In this document: positions 1 to 9,024 of the stretch, piece by piece | Numbering within the stretch: the first letter of the stretch is position 1 | How the letters are laid out: each line of letters begins with the position of its first letter | Assembly: GCA_002837415.1 (NCBI GenBank) | Contig: PJCV01000004.1 | Span: 1 to 64,000 of the forward strand | Direction of reading: 5' to 3' | Length of the DNA: 64,000 bases | Source: Actinomycetales bacterium SN12 | GTDB taxonomy: Bacteria; Actinomycetota; Actinomycetes; Actinomycetales; Microbacteriaceae | Made by a program: the position numbers and the translations under genes | Notes under the pieces: model-generated | Told to the model about the DNA's origin: nothing | The model's input: the letters and a program-made list of their open reading frames with translations, nothing else | Databases searched by the model: none

Positions 1-6
1 GAGGGG

Positions 7-702
7 TCAGAACAGGCGGGGGATGCCCGACTCGATGCCCTTCATGCCCTCGTAGTCGAGCACGACGCAGCGGATGCCGCGGTCTTCTGCGAGCACACGC
101 GCCTGCGGCTTGATCTCCTGAGCTGCGAAGACGCCGGTGACCGGTGCGAGATGCGGGTCGCGCCCCAGCAGCTCGAGGTACCGGGTGAGCTGCTCGACCC
201 CGTCGATGTCGCCGCGACGCTTCACCTCGACCGCGATGGCGGCGCCGCGGGCATCCCGGACCATCAGGTCGACGGGACCGATCGCCGTCGGGTACTCGCG
301 ACGCACGAGGGTCGCGCCCTCGCTGATCAGGTCGACCTGCTCGGCCAGCAGCCGCTGCAGGTCGGCTTCGACGCCGTCCTTCTGCAGGCCTGGGTCGATG
401 CCGAGCTCGTGCTGCGAGTCGTGGATGATCTCGTAGATCTGCACGCGAAGAGCGTCTCCGGTCTTCTTGTGCGTGACGCGCCACACCTCGATGACGCCGG
501 CGCCGGCCTCCTCCTCACCCGGAACCTCGGGGGAGAGGGAGCACGGCGGGCTCATCCAGTTCAGCGGCTTGTAGCTGCCGCCGTCGGAGTGCACGAGCAG
601 ACTGCCGTCGCCCTTGTGCACCAGCAGGCGCGTGGCGAGGGGCAGATGGGCGTTGAGCCGACCGGTGTAGTCGACCGAGCAGCGGGCGATGACGAGACGC
701 AC
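7..702 (-). CDS. nucS: Endonuclease NucS (EndoMS), mismatch repair
   Basis: 231-residue protein with the full NucS layout: an N-terminal beta-rich DNA-binding half (about 1-110) and a C-terminal RecB-like nuclease domain. The PD-(D/E)xK residues are visible as D145 (PVDLMV), E159 and K161 (VEVKR). The C-terminus ends in IPRLF, matching the short clamp-binding tail known for this family. NucS cuts both strands at mismatches and replaces MutS/MutL in most Actinobacteria (established knowledge). The start is GTG at 702; the upstream MFS gene ends only 9 nt earlier, so the two are probably cotranscribed. No strong Shine-Dalgarno is seen before the GTG. Confidence 0.95.
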   Translation of the reverse strand: MRLVIARCSVDYTGRLNAHLPLATRLLVHKGDGSLLVHSDGGSYKPLNWMSPPCSLSPEVPGEEEAGAGVIEVWRVTHKKTGDALRVQIYEIIHDSQHELGIDPGLQKDGVEADLQRLLAEQVDLISEGATLVRREYPTAIGPVDLMVRDARGAAIAVEVKRRGDIDGVEQLTRYLELLGRDPHLAPVTGVFAAQEIKPQARVLAEDRGIRCVVLDYEGMKGIESGIPRLF

Positions 703-711
703 CCGAAGAGC

Positions 712-1935
712 CTACTTCGTCAGGGCCGGCTCATCGGCGTGCAGCGGCTTCGCGGCGGGCGAGAACAGTCCCGACATGACCACGAGCGCGACGAGGATGA
801 ACAGGGTGTTCAGCAGCCCGATGTGCTCGCTGATCAGGCCGAGCACCGGGGGCCCGCCGAGGAAGGCGACGTAGCCGATGGTCGCCGCAGCGCTCACCCG
901 GGCGGCCGCCTTCGCGGGGTCGTCGGCAGCGGCCGACATGCCCAGCGGGAATCCGAGCGAGGCTCCGACGCCCCAGAGAGCCGCCCCCAGCAGCACGAGC
1001 GGCAGGTTGGGCGCGAGGATGAACAGCAGGATGCCGGATGCTGCGGTCGCAGCGAGCACGCGCAGCACCGCGACGCGACCGAAGCGGTCGACCAGCGGCC
1101 CGCCGAAGAGGCGCACGACGGTCATGCCCACGGAGAACACCGTGAGGGCGAGTGCGCCCATGCTGACCGCCTCGCCGTGGCCTTCGACGACGCCGAGTGC
1201 GATCCAGTCGTTGGCGCCGCCCTCGGCGAACGACATGCCGAGCATGACGATGCCGAGCGCATAGGTGCGGGGTTCGCGCCACGCCTCGAGAGCGGTGTGC
1301 ATGCGCTGGCGGACCGAGGGCTTCTCCTGGGGCGCGGGGTCGAGTGCGGCTTCGCGCACAGGCACCTGGAAGAAGCAGACGACGGCGCCGGCGAGGATGA
1401 TGACGCCGATGATGCCGGCGTGCGTGGCGACGTTGAGGTGCAGCAGGGCGGCCCCTGCCCCCGCACCGGCGCCGATGACGGTGCCGAAGCTGAAGAAGGC
1501 GTGGAACACCGGGAGGATCGTCTTGCCCATCTGCTGCTCGATGGCGGTGGCCTCGACGTTCATCATCACGTCGACCGAGCCGTTGCCGAAGCCGAAGAGG
1601 ACGAGGCCGGCGATGACGACCGGCACCGACCCGAACACATCCGTGCCGAGCCCGATCAGGATGACGCCCGAGCCGAACATGAGCATCCCGATCAGCATGC
1701 CCAGCCGTGCGCCGGTCCGGGCCATCAGGACCGGACCGGTGGAGATGCCGATGATCGACGAGATGCCCATACCCAGAAGCAGCAGCCCGATCTGCGCCTT
1801 GTCGATCTGCAGGGCAGCGGCGATGCTGGGCACCCGCGACGCCCACGTCGCGATCGACAGGCCGCTGGCGAGGAAGATCGCGAAGATCGCGAGGCGCCAG
1901 CGGACGAACTGCGCGCGAGTGAGGGCGGTATCCAT
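712..1935 (-). CDS. MFS transporter
   Basis: 407-residue polytopic membrane protein of the major facilitator superfamily. About twelve hydrophobic segments run from residue 12 (FAIFLASGLSIATWASRVPS) to the C-terminus, with a central loop near 190-210 and an MFS-like motif after the seventh segment (GGPLVDRFGRVAVLR). Substrate cannot be read from sequence; related actinobacterial proteins are annotated only as MFS. The start at 1935 is preferred because all residues before it are low-quality Arg-rich coding. It is divergent from a LacI gene, with a palindromic operator between them, so it is the likely target of that repressor. A candidate -10 (TACGAT, on the minus strand) ends 6 nt before the ATG. 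Confidence 0.88.
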   Translation of the reverse strand: MDTALTRAQFVRWRLAIFAIFLASGLSIATWASRVPSIAAALQIDKAQIGLLLLGMGISSIIGISTGPVLMARTGARLGMLIGMLMFGSGVILIGLGTDVFGSVPVVIAGLVLFGFGNGSVDVMMNVEATAIEQQMGKTILPVFHAFFSFGTVIGAGAGAGAALLHLNVATHAGIIGVIILAGAVVCFFQVPVREAALDPAPQEKPSVRQRMHTALEAWREPRTYALGIVMLGMSFAEGGANDWIALGVVEGHGEAVSMGALALTVFSVGMTVVRLFGGPLVDRFGRVAVLRVLAATAASGILLFILAPNLPLVLLGAALWGVGASLGFPLGMSAAADDPAKAAARVSAAATIGYVAFLGGPPVLGLISEHIGLLNTLFILVALVVMSGLFSPAAKPLHADEPALTK

Positions 1936-1945
1936 CCGTCCATCG

Positions 1946-1963
1946 TATCGAAACGATTCGATA
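1946..1963. promoter_or_regulatory. Candidate LacI-family operator
   Basis: 18-bp near-perfect palindrome with a central CG: TATCGAAACGATTCGATA. Half-sites TATCGAAA and TATCGAAT agree at 7 of 8 positions. It lies in the 68-bp gap between the divergent MFS and LacI genes and overlaps the MFS gene's candidate -10 (1942-1947). Size, CG centre and placement are typical of LacI-family operators, so autoregulation and MFS repression are inferred. Confidence 0.7.
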
Positions 1964-2003
1964 TCTGAGAACCGCCGAAGACGCCGCCGGATATCCTCGG
2001 AGC

Positions 2004-3095
2004 ATGAGCACCGGCATCCGACGAGCGACCATCGCCGATGTCGCGCGTGAAGCCGGGGTGTCCACCTCGACGGCATCCGTCGTGTTCAGCGGCAAGGTGA
2101 ACGTCGCGGACGCCACCCGTCAGAAGGTGCTGGCAGCGGCGGCCGCTCTCGGCTACACCGGACCCGATCCCCGCGCCGCCTCCCTGCGCACGGGTCGAAG
2201 CGGCATCGTCGGCGTCGTGCTCGGGGGAGAGCTGCGACACGCCTTCCTCGATCCCGTCACCACGGCGATGATGGACGGCCTGACCGACGCCCTCGCCTCG
2301 ATCAGCACAGGCATCCTGCTGCTGCGCGACGATCCCCGCGAGGATGAGCCGCCGGCCATCGCCGAGGCGCCCGTCGACGCCGTCGTCCTGATCGGATGCT
2401 CGACGCGCGCTCGCGAAGTGCTCGACGTCGTGCGGCAGCGCGGGCTGCCGGTGGTGGTGATCGAGGGCGACGGAGGCGACGACGTGCCGCAGGTCACTCT
2501 CGACAACCGTGAGGCGAGTGCGACGATCGCCCGGCACGTGCTCCAGCTCGGACACAGACGCGCGGCGACGATCACGCTGCCGCTCGACTCCGCGCGCGAG
2601 CGCGCCCTCATCACTCCCGCGCGGGAGGCGAGCGCGACCGTCTCCGTCACGCTCGACCGGCTGGCGGGATTCCGCGAGGCGTTCCCCGATGCGGTGGCCA
2701 TCACGGCGGCAGGCAGCCTCGTCGACGAGGGCTATCTCGTCGGCCGCATGCTGCTCGCCACTGACGACGGGGCGCTGCGCGACGATCGGCCCACCGCGAT
2801 CGTCACGCAGAGCGACCTGCTCGCGGTGGGCGCCATCCGCGCGGCTGAAGAGCTCGGACTGCGCGTGTCAGAGGACCTCACAGTGGTCGGCTTCGACGGC
2901 ATCGCCGCCGACGGTCTCGGCTCGCTCGAACTCACGACGATGGCCCAGCCGGCGCTCGAGAAGGGTCGCGCGGCAGGGGAGCAGGTGACGCGGATGCTCG
3001 AGGGCGAAGCCGGTGAATCCGTGCACTTCACGTGCGAATTCCGTGCCGGGGAGACTGCCGCCCGACCAGCGGTGCGCAACAGCCCCGTAGAATAG
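2004..3095 (+). CDS. LacI-family transcriptional regulator
   Basis: 363 residues. The N-terminal helix-turn-helix (about 8-55; TIADVAREAGVSTSTASVVF, then a hinge helix with KVLAAAAALGY) is followed by a periplasmic-binding-protein-like effector domain (about 65-350). The effector sugar is unknown. Start ATG 2004 sits directly after a -10-like TATCCT (1992-1997) with only 6 nt between, so the transcript could be leaderless. It faces the MFS gene across the operator and probably controls it. A stretch around residue 205-215 (EASATVSVTL) looks like a small insertion relative to standard LacI proteins. Confidence 0.92.
   Translation: MSTGIRRATIADVAREAGVSTSTASVVFSGKVNVADATRQKVLAAAAALGYTGPDPRAASLRTGRSGIVGVVLGGELRHAFLDPVTTAMMDGLTDALASISTGILLLRDDPREDEPPAIAEAPVDAVVLIGCSTRAREVLDVVRQRGLPVVVIEGDGGDDVPQVTLDNREASATIARHVLQLGHRRAATITLPLDSARERALITPAREASATVSVTLDRLAGFREAFPDAVAITAAGSLVDEGYLVGRMLLATDDGALRDDRPTAIVTQSDLLAVGAIRAAEELGLRVSEDLTVVGFDGIAADGLGSLELTTMAQPALEKGRAAGEQVTRMLEGEAGESVHFTCEFRAGETAARPAVRNSPVE
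3088..3093 (+). promoter_or_regulatory. Possible -10 for the mrp operon
   Basis: TAGAAT overlaps the last codons of the LacI gene, 55 nt before the mrpA start. No good -35 is seen at 16-18 nt spacing. It is offered only because the 53-bp LacI-mrpA gap lacks a better promoter; readthrough from the LacI gene is the alternative. Confidence 0.25.
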
Positions 3096-3148
3096 AGTCA
3101 CATCGCCCGCCTGTGCCGGAAGGCCTCGACGAGCTTGAGGAGCCGCTT

Positions 3149-6067
3149 ATGCTGTTGCTCCTCGCCGTGTTCCTGGCCGGGTCGCTTCTTCTCCCCGTCC
3201 TGGTTCGCTGGCTCGGAGCACAGGCGTTCGTGCTCGGAGCTCTCGTTCCCGCTGCGGCTTTCGTGCACGCCCTCGTGCAGACGCCGCGCGTGCTGGGCGG
3301 TCGGGATGCCCCCTTCGAGCTCTACCGGTGGATCCCGCAGCTCGACCTGAACATGTCGATGCACATGGACGTGCTCGGCTGGGTGCTCACGCTGATCGTC
3401 ACCGGCGTCGGAGCGCTCGTGCTGCTGTACTGCCGCTGGTACTTCTACGACGAGGCGCGCGAGGTCGGACAGTTCGCCGGCGTGCTGCTCGGCTTCGCCG
3501 GTGCGATGTACGGGCTGGTGCTCACCGACGACCTGGTGATGCTCGTGATGTTCTGGGAGATCACCAGCATCCTGTCGTACCTGCTGATCGGCCACTACCG
3601 TCGCCGCGCGGCCAGCCGACGCTCCGCGCTGCAGGCGCTGCTGGTGACCACCCTCGGCGGTCTCGTCATGTTCGTCGGGGTGATCCTGCTCGTCGTCGAC
3701 GCCGGCACGGCCAGCATCCGGGAGATGCTCGCGCTCGCCCCGACCGGACCGCTCGTCGATGCGGCGATCGTCATGCTGCTGGTCGGTGCGATCTCGAAGT
3801 CGGCTCTCTTCCCGTTCCACTTCTGGCTCCCCGGCGCCATGGCGGCGCCGACGCCGGTCAGCGCGTATCTGCACGCCGCGGCGATGGTGAAGGCGGGTAT
3901 CTATCTCATCGCGCGCTTCGCGCCGATCTTCGCGCTCTCGGCCCCGTGGCGGCCGATCGTGATCACGCTCGGCGTCTTCACGATGCTGCTCGGTGGCATC
4001 CAGGCGCTGCGCGAGACCGACCTGAAGCGCATCCTCGCCTTCGGCACCGTCAGCCAGCTCGGCTTCTTCGCCGTGGTGGTCGGCTACGGCACCCCGGCGG
4101 CGGCGCTCGCCGGGCTCGCGCTCGTCATCGGGCACGCCCTGTTCAAGTCGGCGCTGTTCCTCATCGTCGGTGTCATCGACCGCCAGCTGTCCACTCGTGA
4201 CATCGACGAGCTGTCGGGTGTCGGGCGTCAGGCGCCGGTGATGGCCACCGCGGCGTTCATCTCGGTGGCGTCGATGATGGGCGTGGCCCCGACGATCGGG
4301 TACGTCGCCAAGGAGTCGACCCTGACCGCCCTTCTGGAGGATGCCCAGCACGGCTCGGCCTGGGGATGGGTGGCGCTCGTGGGCGTGACGATCGGTGCGA
4401 TCCTCACGGCCGCCTACGGCTGCCGGTTCCTCTGGGGCGCGTTCTGGCGGAAGAAGGATGCCGACGGCGCATACATGCCCGAAACAGCATGGCCGGATCC
4501 TCCGGTGGGCTTCCTGTCGGCGCCGATCGTGCTCGCCGGCCTCACGATCACCGCCGGCATCGGCGCCCCCGCCCTCGACGTCGCCCTGCAGGGGTACGCG
4601 AAGACGCTCGGTTCCGAGGAGCCCGGTCATCTGGCGCTCTGGCACGGGCTCGAGCCCGCCCTGCTTCTCTCGTTCGGCGCGATCGCCGTGGGCGTCGGGG
4701 TGTTCGTGCTCAGCATCCGCACCCGCTGGGACCGGCGCCGCCGCATGCTGCGCTTCACCGCCGCTGACGCTTACTACCTCGTGATGCGCGGCGTGGATCG
4801 CCTGTCGGTGCTGACCACGAGCGTCACCCAGCGCGGTTCGCTCCCGCTGTACGTGGGCACGATCTTCGTCGTGCTGCTCGCCGCCGAGGCCACGGCGCTC
4901 GCCGCCGCGATGCCCGATCGGATCGAGCTGTCGGCGTGGCACACCCCGGTGCAGATCGCGGTGGCGCCGGTGATGGCGGTCGCCGGCGTCGTCGCCGTGC
5001 GCGCCCGCAAGCGCTACACGGGAGTGGTGCTCGTCTCGGTCACCGGCCTCGGCATGGTGGTGCTGTTCGCGACGAGCGGGGCGCCCGACCTCGCGCTCAC
5101 GCAGATCCTCGTCGAGACCGTCACGATGGTCACCTTCGCCCTGGTGCTGCGCCGGCTGCCCTCGCGCATGGGCGAGCACAACGCGTCAGTCGGGCGGATC
5201 CCGCGGGCGGTGCTGGCCGTCGGCGTCGGGGTCGTGATGGCCTTCGTGGCCATCGTCGCCACGCAGGCGCGCATGTTCGACCCCATCTCCATCGACTTCC
5301 CCGAGCTCGCCTACGAGCTGGGGCACGGCAGGAACGTCGTCAACGTCGCCCTCGTCGACCTCCGAGGGTGGGACACGATGGGCGAGCTGAGCGTGCTCGT
5401 GCTCGCCGCGACCGGTGTGGCATCCCTCGTGTTCGTGACCCACCGTGCCGACCTGCTCTCGGCGACCCGCAACCTGCCCCAGACGAAGCTCCGCTCCACC
5501 GCGCGCCGGCCGATGGTCGAGACCGAGGAGGGCCTGCGCTTCCAGACCGCGGAGAACCGGGGCGCGCCGCGGGCCTGGCTGGTCAGCGGACAGCAGATGA
5601 AGGCCGAGAACCGCTCGATCCTGCTCGAGGTGATCGTGCGCGTGCTGTTCCACACGATCATCCTCGTGTCGATCTATCTGCTCTTCGCCGGCCACAACCT
5701 CCCCGGCGGGGGCTTCGCCGGAGGACTCGTCGCGGGGATGGCGCTCGTGATGCGCTACATCGCCGGCGGACGCTGGGAGCTGGGGGCGGCCGCGCCCACC
5801 GACGCCGGACGACTGCTCGGCGGAGGGCTGGTGCTCGCCGTGGGAGCCGCCCTGCTGCCGCTGTTCTTCGGCCTGGCGCCGCTGCAGAGCGCCGTGTGGG
5901 AGGCGGAGGTGCCGCTTCTCGGTCACCTCGAATTCGTCAGCTCGACCGTCTTCGACGTCGGCGTCTACCTCGTCGTCATCGGTCTCGTGCTCGACGTGCT
6001 GCGCAGCCTCGGCGCCGAGGTCGACCGTCAGACCCTCGAGATGCGCAGTCGCGGGGTGGCCATCTGA
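3149..6067 (+). CDS. mrpA: Mrp Na+/H+ antiporter subunit A with fused MrpB domain
   Basis: 972-residue, roughly 20-TM protein, the largest Mrp subunit. Residues about 60-430 form the proton-channel core shared with complex I NuoL: an essential-type Glu in MFWEITSILSYLLIGHY and a Lys in the SKSALFPFHFWLPG and MVKAGIYLIARF segments. From about residue 817 (ENRSILLEVIVR) the protein continues into an MnhB/MrpB-like domain (LPGGGFAGGLVAGMALVMRY). This fusion explains why no separate mrpB follows. ATG 3149 is chosen because GAGGAG lies 7 nt upstream and the hydrophobic N-terminus begins there. It overlaps mrpC by 1 nt (TGATG). Mrp complexes export Na+ in exchange for H+ and support alkali and salt tolerance. 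Confidence 0.95.
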   Translation: MLLLLAVFLAGSLLLPVLVRWLGAQAFVLGALVPAAAFVHALVQTPRVLGGRDAPFELYRWIPQLDLNMSMHMDVLGWVLTLIVTGVGALVLLYCRWYFYDEAREVGQFAGVLLGFAGAMYGLVLTDDLVMLVMFWEITSILSYLLIGHYRRRAASRRSALQALLVTTLGGLVMFVGVILLVVDAGTASIREMLALAPTGPLVDAAIVMLLVGAISKSALFPFHFWLPGAMAAPTPVSAYLHAAAMVKAGIYLIARFAPIFALSAPWRPIVITLGVFTMLLGGIQALRETDLKRILAFGTVSQLGFFAVVVGYGTPAAALAGLALVIGHALFKSALFLIVGVIDRQLSTRDIDELSGVGRQAPVMATAAFISVASMMGVAPTIGYVAKESTLTALLEDAQHGSAWGWVALVGVTIGAILTAAYGCRFLWGAFWRKKDADGAYMPETAWPDPPVGFLSAPIVLAGLTITAGIGAPALDVALQGYAKTLGSEEPGHLALWHGLEPALLLSFGAIAVGVGVFVLSIRTRWDRRRRMLRFTAADAYYLVMRGVDRLSVLTTSVTQRGSLPLYVGTIFVVLLAAEATALAAAMPDRIELSAWHTPVQIAVAPVMAVAGVVAVRARKRYTGVVLVSVTGLGMVVLFATSGAPDLALTQILVETVTMVTFALVLRRLPSRMGEHNASVGRIPRAVLAVGVGVVMAFVAIVATQARMFDPISIDFPELAYELGHGRNVVNVALVDLRGWDTMGELSVLVLAATGVASLVFVTHRADLLSATRNLPQTKLRSTARRPMVETEEGLRFQTAENRGAPRAWLVSGQQMKAENRSILLEVIVRVLFHTIILVSIYLLFAGHNLPGGGFAGGLVAGMALVMRYIAGGRWELGAAAPTDAGRLLGGGLVLAVGAALLPLFFGLAPLQSAVWEAEVPLLGHLEFVSSTVFDVGVYLVVIGLVLDVLRSLGAEVDRQTLEMRSRGVAI

Positions 6068-6639
6068 TGGATGTCTCCCTCACCCTCATCGTGATCATGG
6101 CCGTGCTCTTCGCCGCCGGTGTCTACGCGATGATGGAGCGCAGCCTCACCCGCGTGCTCATCGGCTTCCTGCTGCTCGGCAACGCCACCAACCTGCTGCT
6201 GCTGATCGTGATGGGCGTGCCGGGGTCTGCGCCGTTCTATGCCGAGGAGGGGGCGGTGAGCGACCCGCTGCCGCAGGCGCTGACCCTCACGGCGATCGTG
6301 ATAACCTTCGCCGTCTCGGCGTTCCTGCTCGCCCTCATCTACCGTTCCTGGCAGCTGGGGCAGGCTGACACCGTCGAGGACGACCCCGGCGACATCGCGG
6401 TGCGCGAGCGCACGGATGCCGAGGAGGACCTCTTCGACGACGAGTCGACCGTCGAGGAGGAGGAGGCGACCACCGACTTCGTCGGCGTCACCACCGCTCC
6501 CATCACCGTGCTGAACATGCGCGACCACCCCGCCATCATCGACGACGCCCCGGTGAATGTTCCGGATGCCCCGTCAGAGCGCTCACCGGCACAGCACGGC
6601 TCACGGGCGCAGGACGACGAGAGCGAGGATCGCTCATGA
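6067..6639 (+). CDS. mrpC: Mrp antiporter subunit C with long acidic tail
   Basis: 190 residues. The first ~98 form the three-TM, NuoK-like MrpC core (VYAMMERSLTRVLIGFLLLG, then ATNLLLLIVMG). Typical MrpC proteins are about 110-125 residues, so the 90-residue hydrophilic C-terminal extension is unusual. It is rich in Asp and Glu (for example EEDLFDDESTVEEEEATTDF) and should face the cytoplasm. Start ATG 6067 overlaps the mrpA stop; the stop overlaps mrpD by 4 nt (ATGA). The tail could be regulatory or simply a lineage-specific extension. Confidence 0.93.
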   Translation: MDVSLTLIVIMAVLFAAGVYAMMERSLTRVLIGFLLLGNATNLLLLIVMGVPGSAPFYAEEGAVSDPLPQALTLTAIVITFAVSAFLLALIYRSWQLGQADTVEDDPGDIAVRERTDAEEDLFDDESTVEEEEATTDFVGVTTAPITVLNMRDHPAIIDDAPVNVPDAPSERSPAQHGSRAQDDESEDRS

Positions 6640-8189
6640 GCGCGCTCGTCCCCCTCATCGTGATGCTGCCCCTGCTCGGGGCCGCCATCACCCTCGTCTT
6701 CGGCCGCAGTCCACGTCTGCAGGTCGTCGTGACGACCGCCACGCTCGTCGCGGTCTCGATCATCGCCGCGGTGCTGCTGGTGGCGGTGGATGCCTCAGAC
6801 CAGCCGCTCGCGGTCTCGGTGGGCGGCTGGCCCGTGCCGTTCGGCATCATCCTGTACGTCGACCGCCTCGCCGCGCTGCTCGTGCTCATCTCGAGCATCG
6901 TGCTGCTCGCTGTGCTGCTCTTCTCGATCGGCCAGGGCGCCGCGGACGGCGACGAGGAGACGCCGATCTCGATCTTCAACCCGACGTACCTGATCCTCGC
7001 CGCGGGCATCTTCGACGCCTTCATCGCCGGCGACCTGTTCAACCTGTACGTCGGGTTCGAGATCCTGCTCGTCGCCTCATACGTGCTGATCACCCTGGGC
7101 AGCACGGAGTCCCGCATCCGCACCGGGGCGGTGTACATCGTCGTCTCGCTCGTGTCGTCGATCCTCTTCCTCGCCGCCATCGCGATGATCTACGGTGCCG
7201 TGGGCACGGTGAACATGGCTCAGATCGCGGAGCGCGTGGCGCAGCTGCCGCAGGAGACGCAGCTGGTGCTGCACCTCATCCTGCTGATCGCCTTCGGCAT
7301 CAAGGCCGCCATCTTCCCGGTGTCGTTCTGGCTGCCGGACTCCTACCCGACCGCGCCCGCACCGGTCACCGCGGTGTTCGCCGGCCTGCTGACCAAGGTC
7401 GGCGTGTATGCGCTGATCCGCACCGAGACGCAGCTGTTCGCGAGCAACGACATCAACGCCCTGCTGCTCATCGTCGCGCTCGCCACCATGGTGATCGGGG
7501 TGCTCGGCGCCGTCGCACAGGCAGAGCTGAAGCGGATCCTGTCGTTCACCCTGGTCAGCCACGTCGGCTACATGATCTTCGGTCTGGCGATCGCGACGGA
7601 GGATGCCATCGGCGCCACGGTGTACTACATCGTGCACCACATCGTCGTGCAGACCACGCTCTTCCTCGCCGTCGGGCTCATCGAGCGCAAGGCCGGCAGC
7701 ACGTCGATCCTGCGAGTGAGCGGACTGATGAAGGCGGCGCCGGTGCTGGCTGTGCTGTACTTCGTGCCCGCCATCAACCTCGGCGGTCTGCCGCCGTTCT
7801 CCGGCTTCATCGGCAAGGTCGCGCTCTTCGAGGCCGCGGCCGCGGTGGGCACACCGCTGATGATCGTGCTCATCTTCGGCGGCATCGTCACGTCCCTGCT
7901 CACCCTGTACGCACTGATGCGGGCGTGGAACCTGGCGTTCTGGCGCGAAGACGACGGAGGCACCGAGAACGACGCACGCATCGAGTACCTCGGCAACGCC
8001 CCGGCGGCCGACGAGCAGGGCGAGACGCGCGAGATCCCTCCGATCATGACGTATGCCACGGCAGGCATGGTCACGGTGACCGTCGCGCTCACGGTCTTCG
8101 CCGGCCCGCTCTACGCGATCTGCGACCGCATCGGCACCGGTCTGCTGCAGCCCGTGACCCTCGAGCAGATCGATGAGGGGGCCAGCTGA
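6636..8189 (+). CDS. mrpD: Mrp antiporter subunit D
   Basis: 517-residue, ~14-TM homologue of complex I NuoM/NuoN. The proton-translocation signatures are present: a Glu in the LYVGFEILLVASYVLI segment, and Lys residues in AFGIKAAIFPVSFWLPDSYP and in LLTKVGVYALIRTET. With MrpA it forms the ion-conducting part of the complex. Start ATG overlaps the mrpC stop (ATGA) and the stop overlaps mrpE, indicating tight translational coupling. Confidence 0.95.
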   Translation: MSALVPLIVMLPLLGAAITLVFGRSPRLQVVVTTATLVAVSIIAAVLLVAVDASDQPLAVSVGGWPVPFGIILYVDRLAALLVLISSIVLLAVLLFSIGQGAADGDEETPISIFNPTYLILAAGIFDAFIAGDLFNLYVGFEILLVASYVLITLGSTESRIRTGAVYIVVSLVSSILFLAAIAMIYGAVGTVNMAQIAERVAQLPQETQLVLHLILLIAFGIKAAIFPVSFWLPDSYPTAPAPVTAVFAGLLTKVGVYALIRTETQLFASNDINALLLIVALATMVIGVLGAVAQAELKRILSFTLVSHVGYMIFGLAIATEDAIGATVYYIVHHIVVQTTLFLAVGLIERKAGSTSILRVSGLMKAAPVLAVLYFVPAINLGGLPPFSGFIGKVALFEAAAAVGTPLMIVLIFGGIVTSLLTLYALMRAWNLAFWREDDGGTENDARIEYLGNAPAADEQGETREIPPIMTYATAGMVTVTVALTVFAGPLYAICDRIGTGLLQPVTLEQIDEGAS

Positions 8190-8758
8190 TGAAGACCGAG
8201 ACCGGCCGCCGGATCGTCCGCGACATCCTGCTGCAGCTGCCGTTCATGATCTGGCTCGTGCTGCTGTGGATGCTGCTGTGGCACCAGTTCACGCCGCTCG
8301 CGGTCGTCACGGGCATCCTGGTGGCGATCTTCGTCACCCGCGTCTTCCGCCTGCCGACGGTCGAGCTGGTCGGCCGCGTGAACGTCTGGCACTCGCTGGT
8401 GTTCATCGCGCTCTTCCTCGGCGCGGTGGTCATGGGCGCGATCAGCGTGACGATCCAGGTGTTCGACTTCCGGCGCCAGCCCGGCGCGGCGATCATCGAG
8501 ATCCCGCTGCGCTACGCCGACGACATCCTCACCACGCACGTCGCCGTGACCGCGTCGCTCATCCCCGGATCGCTCGTCGTCGAGAGCGACCGCAACCGGC
8601 GCATCCTGTACCTGCATGTCATCGGCGTGCGCGACCGCGATGAGGTCGACCGATTCCGCGAGGGAGTCCTGCGCTGGGAGCGGCGCATCGTGCGCGCGGT
8701 CGGCACGCCTGAGCAGTACCGGGCGCTCAAGGCCGATCAGAGGGGAGCCACACGATGA
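8189..8758 (+). CDS. mrpE: Mrp antiporter subunit E
   Basis: 189 residues: two or three N-terminal TM segments (about 10-75), then a soluble domain starting near the conserved IEIPLRYADDILTTHVAVTA stretch (about 100-165), as in MrpE/MnhE. It is required for stable assembly of the complex rather than for catalysis (family knowledge). It overlaps mrpD by 1 nt and mrpF by 4 nt. Confidence 0.93.
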   Translation: MKTETGRRIVRDILLQLPFMIWLVLLWMLLWHQFTPLAVVTGILVAIFVTRVFRLPTVELVGRVNVWHSLVFIALFLGAVVMGAISVTIQVFDFRRQPGAAIIEIPLRYADDILTTHVAVTASLIPGSLVVESDRNRRILYLHVIGVRDRDEVDRFREGVLRWERRIVRAVGTPEQYRALKADQRGATR

Positions 8759-9024
8759 ACCCGCTGCTCATCGCGATCTTCGTCGTCTTCGGCGTCGCGG
8801 GCATCCTCTGCGTGGTCCGCATCGTCCGCGGCCCGTCGATCCTCGACCGCACCGTCGCCTCCGATGTGCTGCTGACCGAGGTGATGTGCGTGCTCGGCGC
8901 CGACATGGCGCTCAACGGGCACACGCGCAACATCCCGGTGATGCTCATCATCGCGGCCGTCGGCGTCTTCGCATCCATCTCCGTCGCCCGCTACGTCGCA
9001 CGAAGGGACAACACGACACCATGA
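8755..9024 (+). CDS. mrpF: Mrp antiporter subunit F
   Basis: 89-residue, three-TM small subunit. The conserved RIVRGPSILDRTVASDVL stretch typical of MrpF/MnhF lies at about 23-40. The start overlaps mrpE and the stop overlaps mrpG, both by ATGA. Confidence 0.93.
   Translation: MNPLLIAIFVVFGVAGILCVVRIVRGPSILDRTVASDVLLTEVMCVLGADMALNGHTRNIPVMLIIAAVGVFASISVARYVARRDNTTP

Noticed and set aside
151..1968. 605-codon plus-strand reading frame opposite nucS and the MFS gene
   Set aside because: Composition is an antisense shadow (Arg, Asp, His, Gly rich) of two well-recognised genes; no family motif.
3098..5179. 693-codon minus-strand reading frame opposite mrpA
   Set aside because: High-GC antisense frame, no hydrophobic core or motif, and mrpA is unmistakable on the plus strand.
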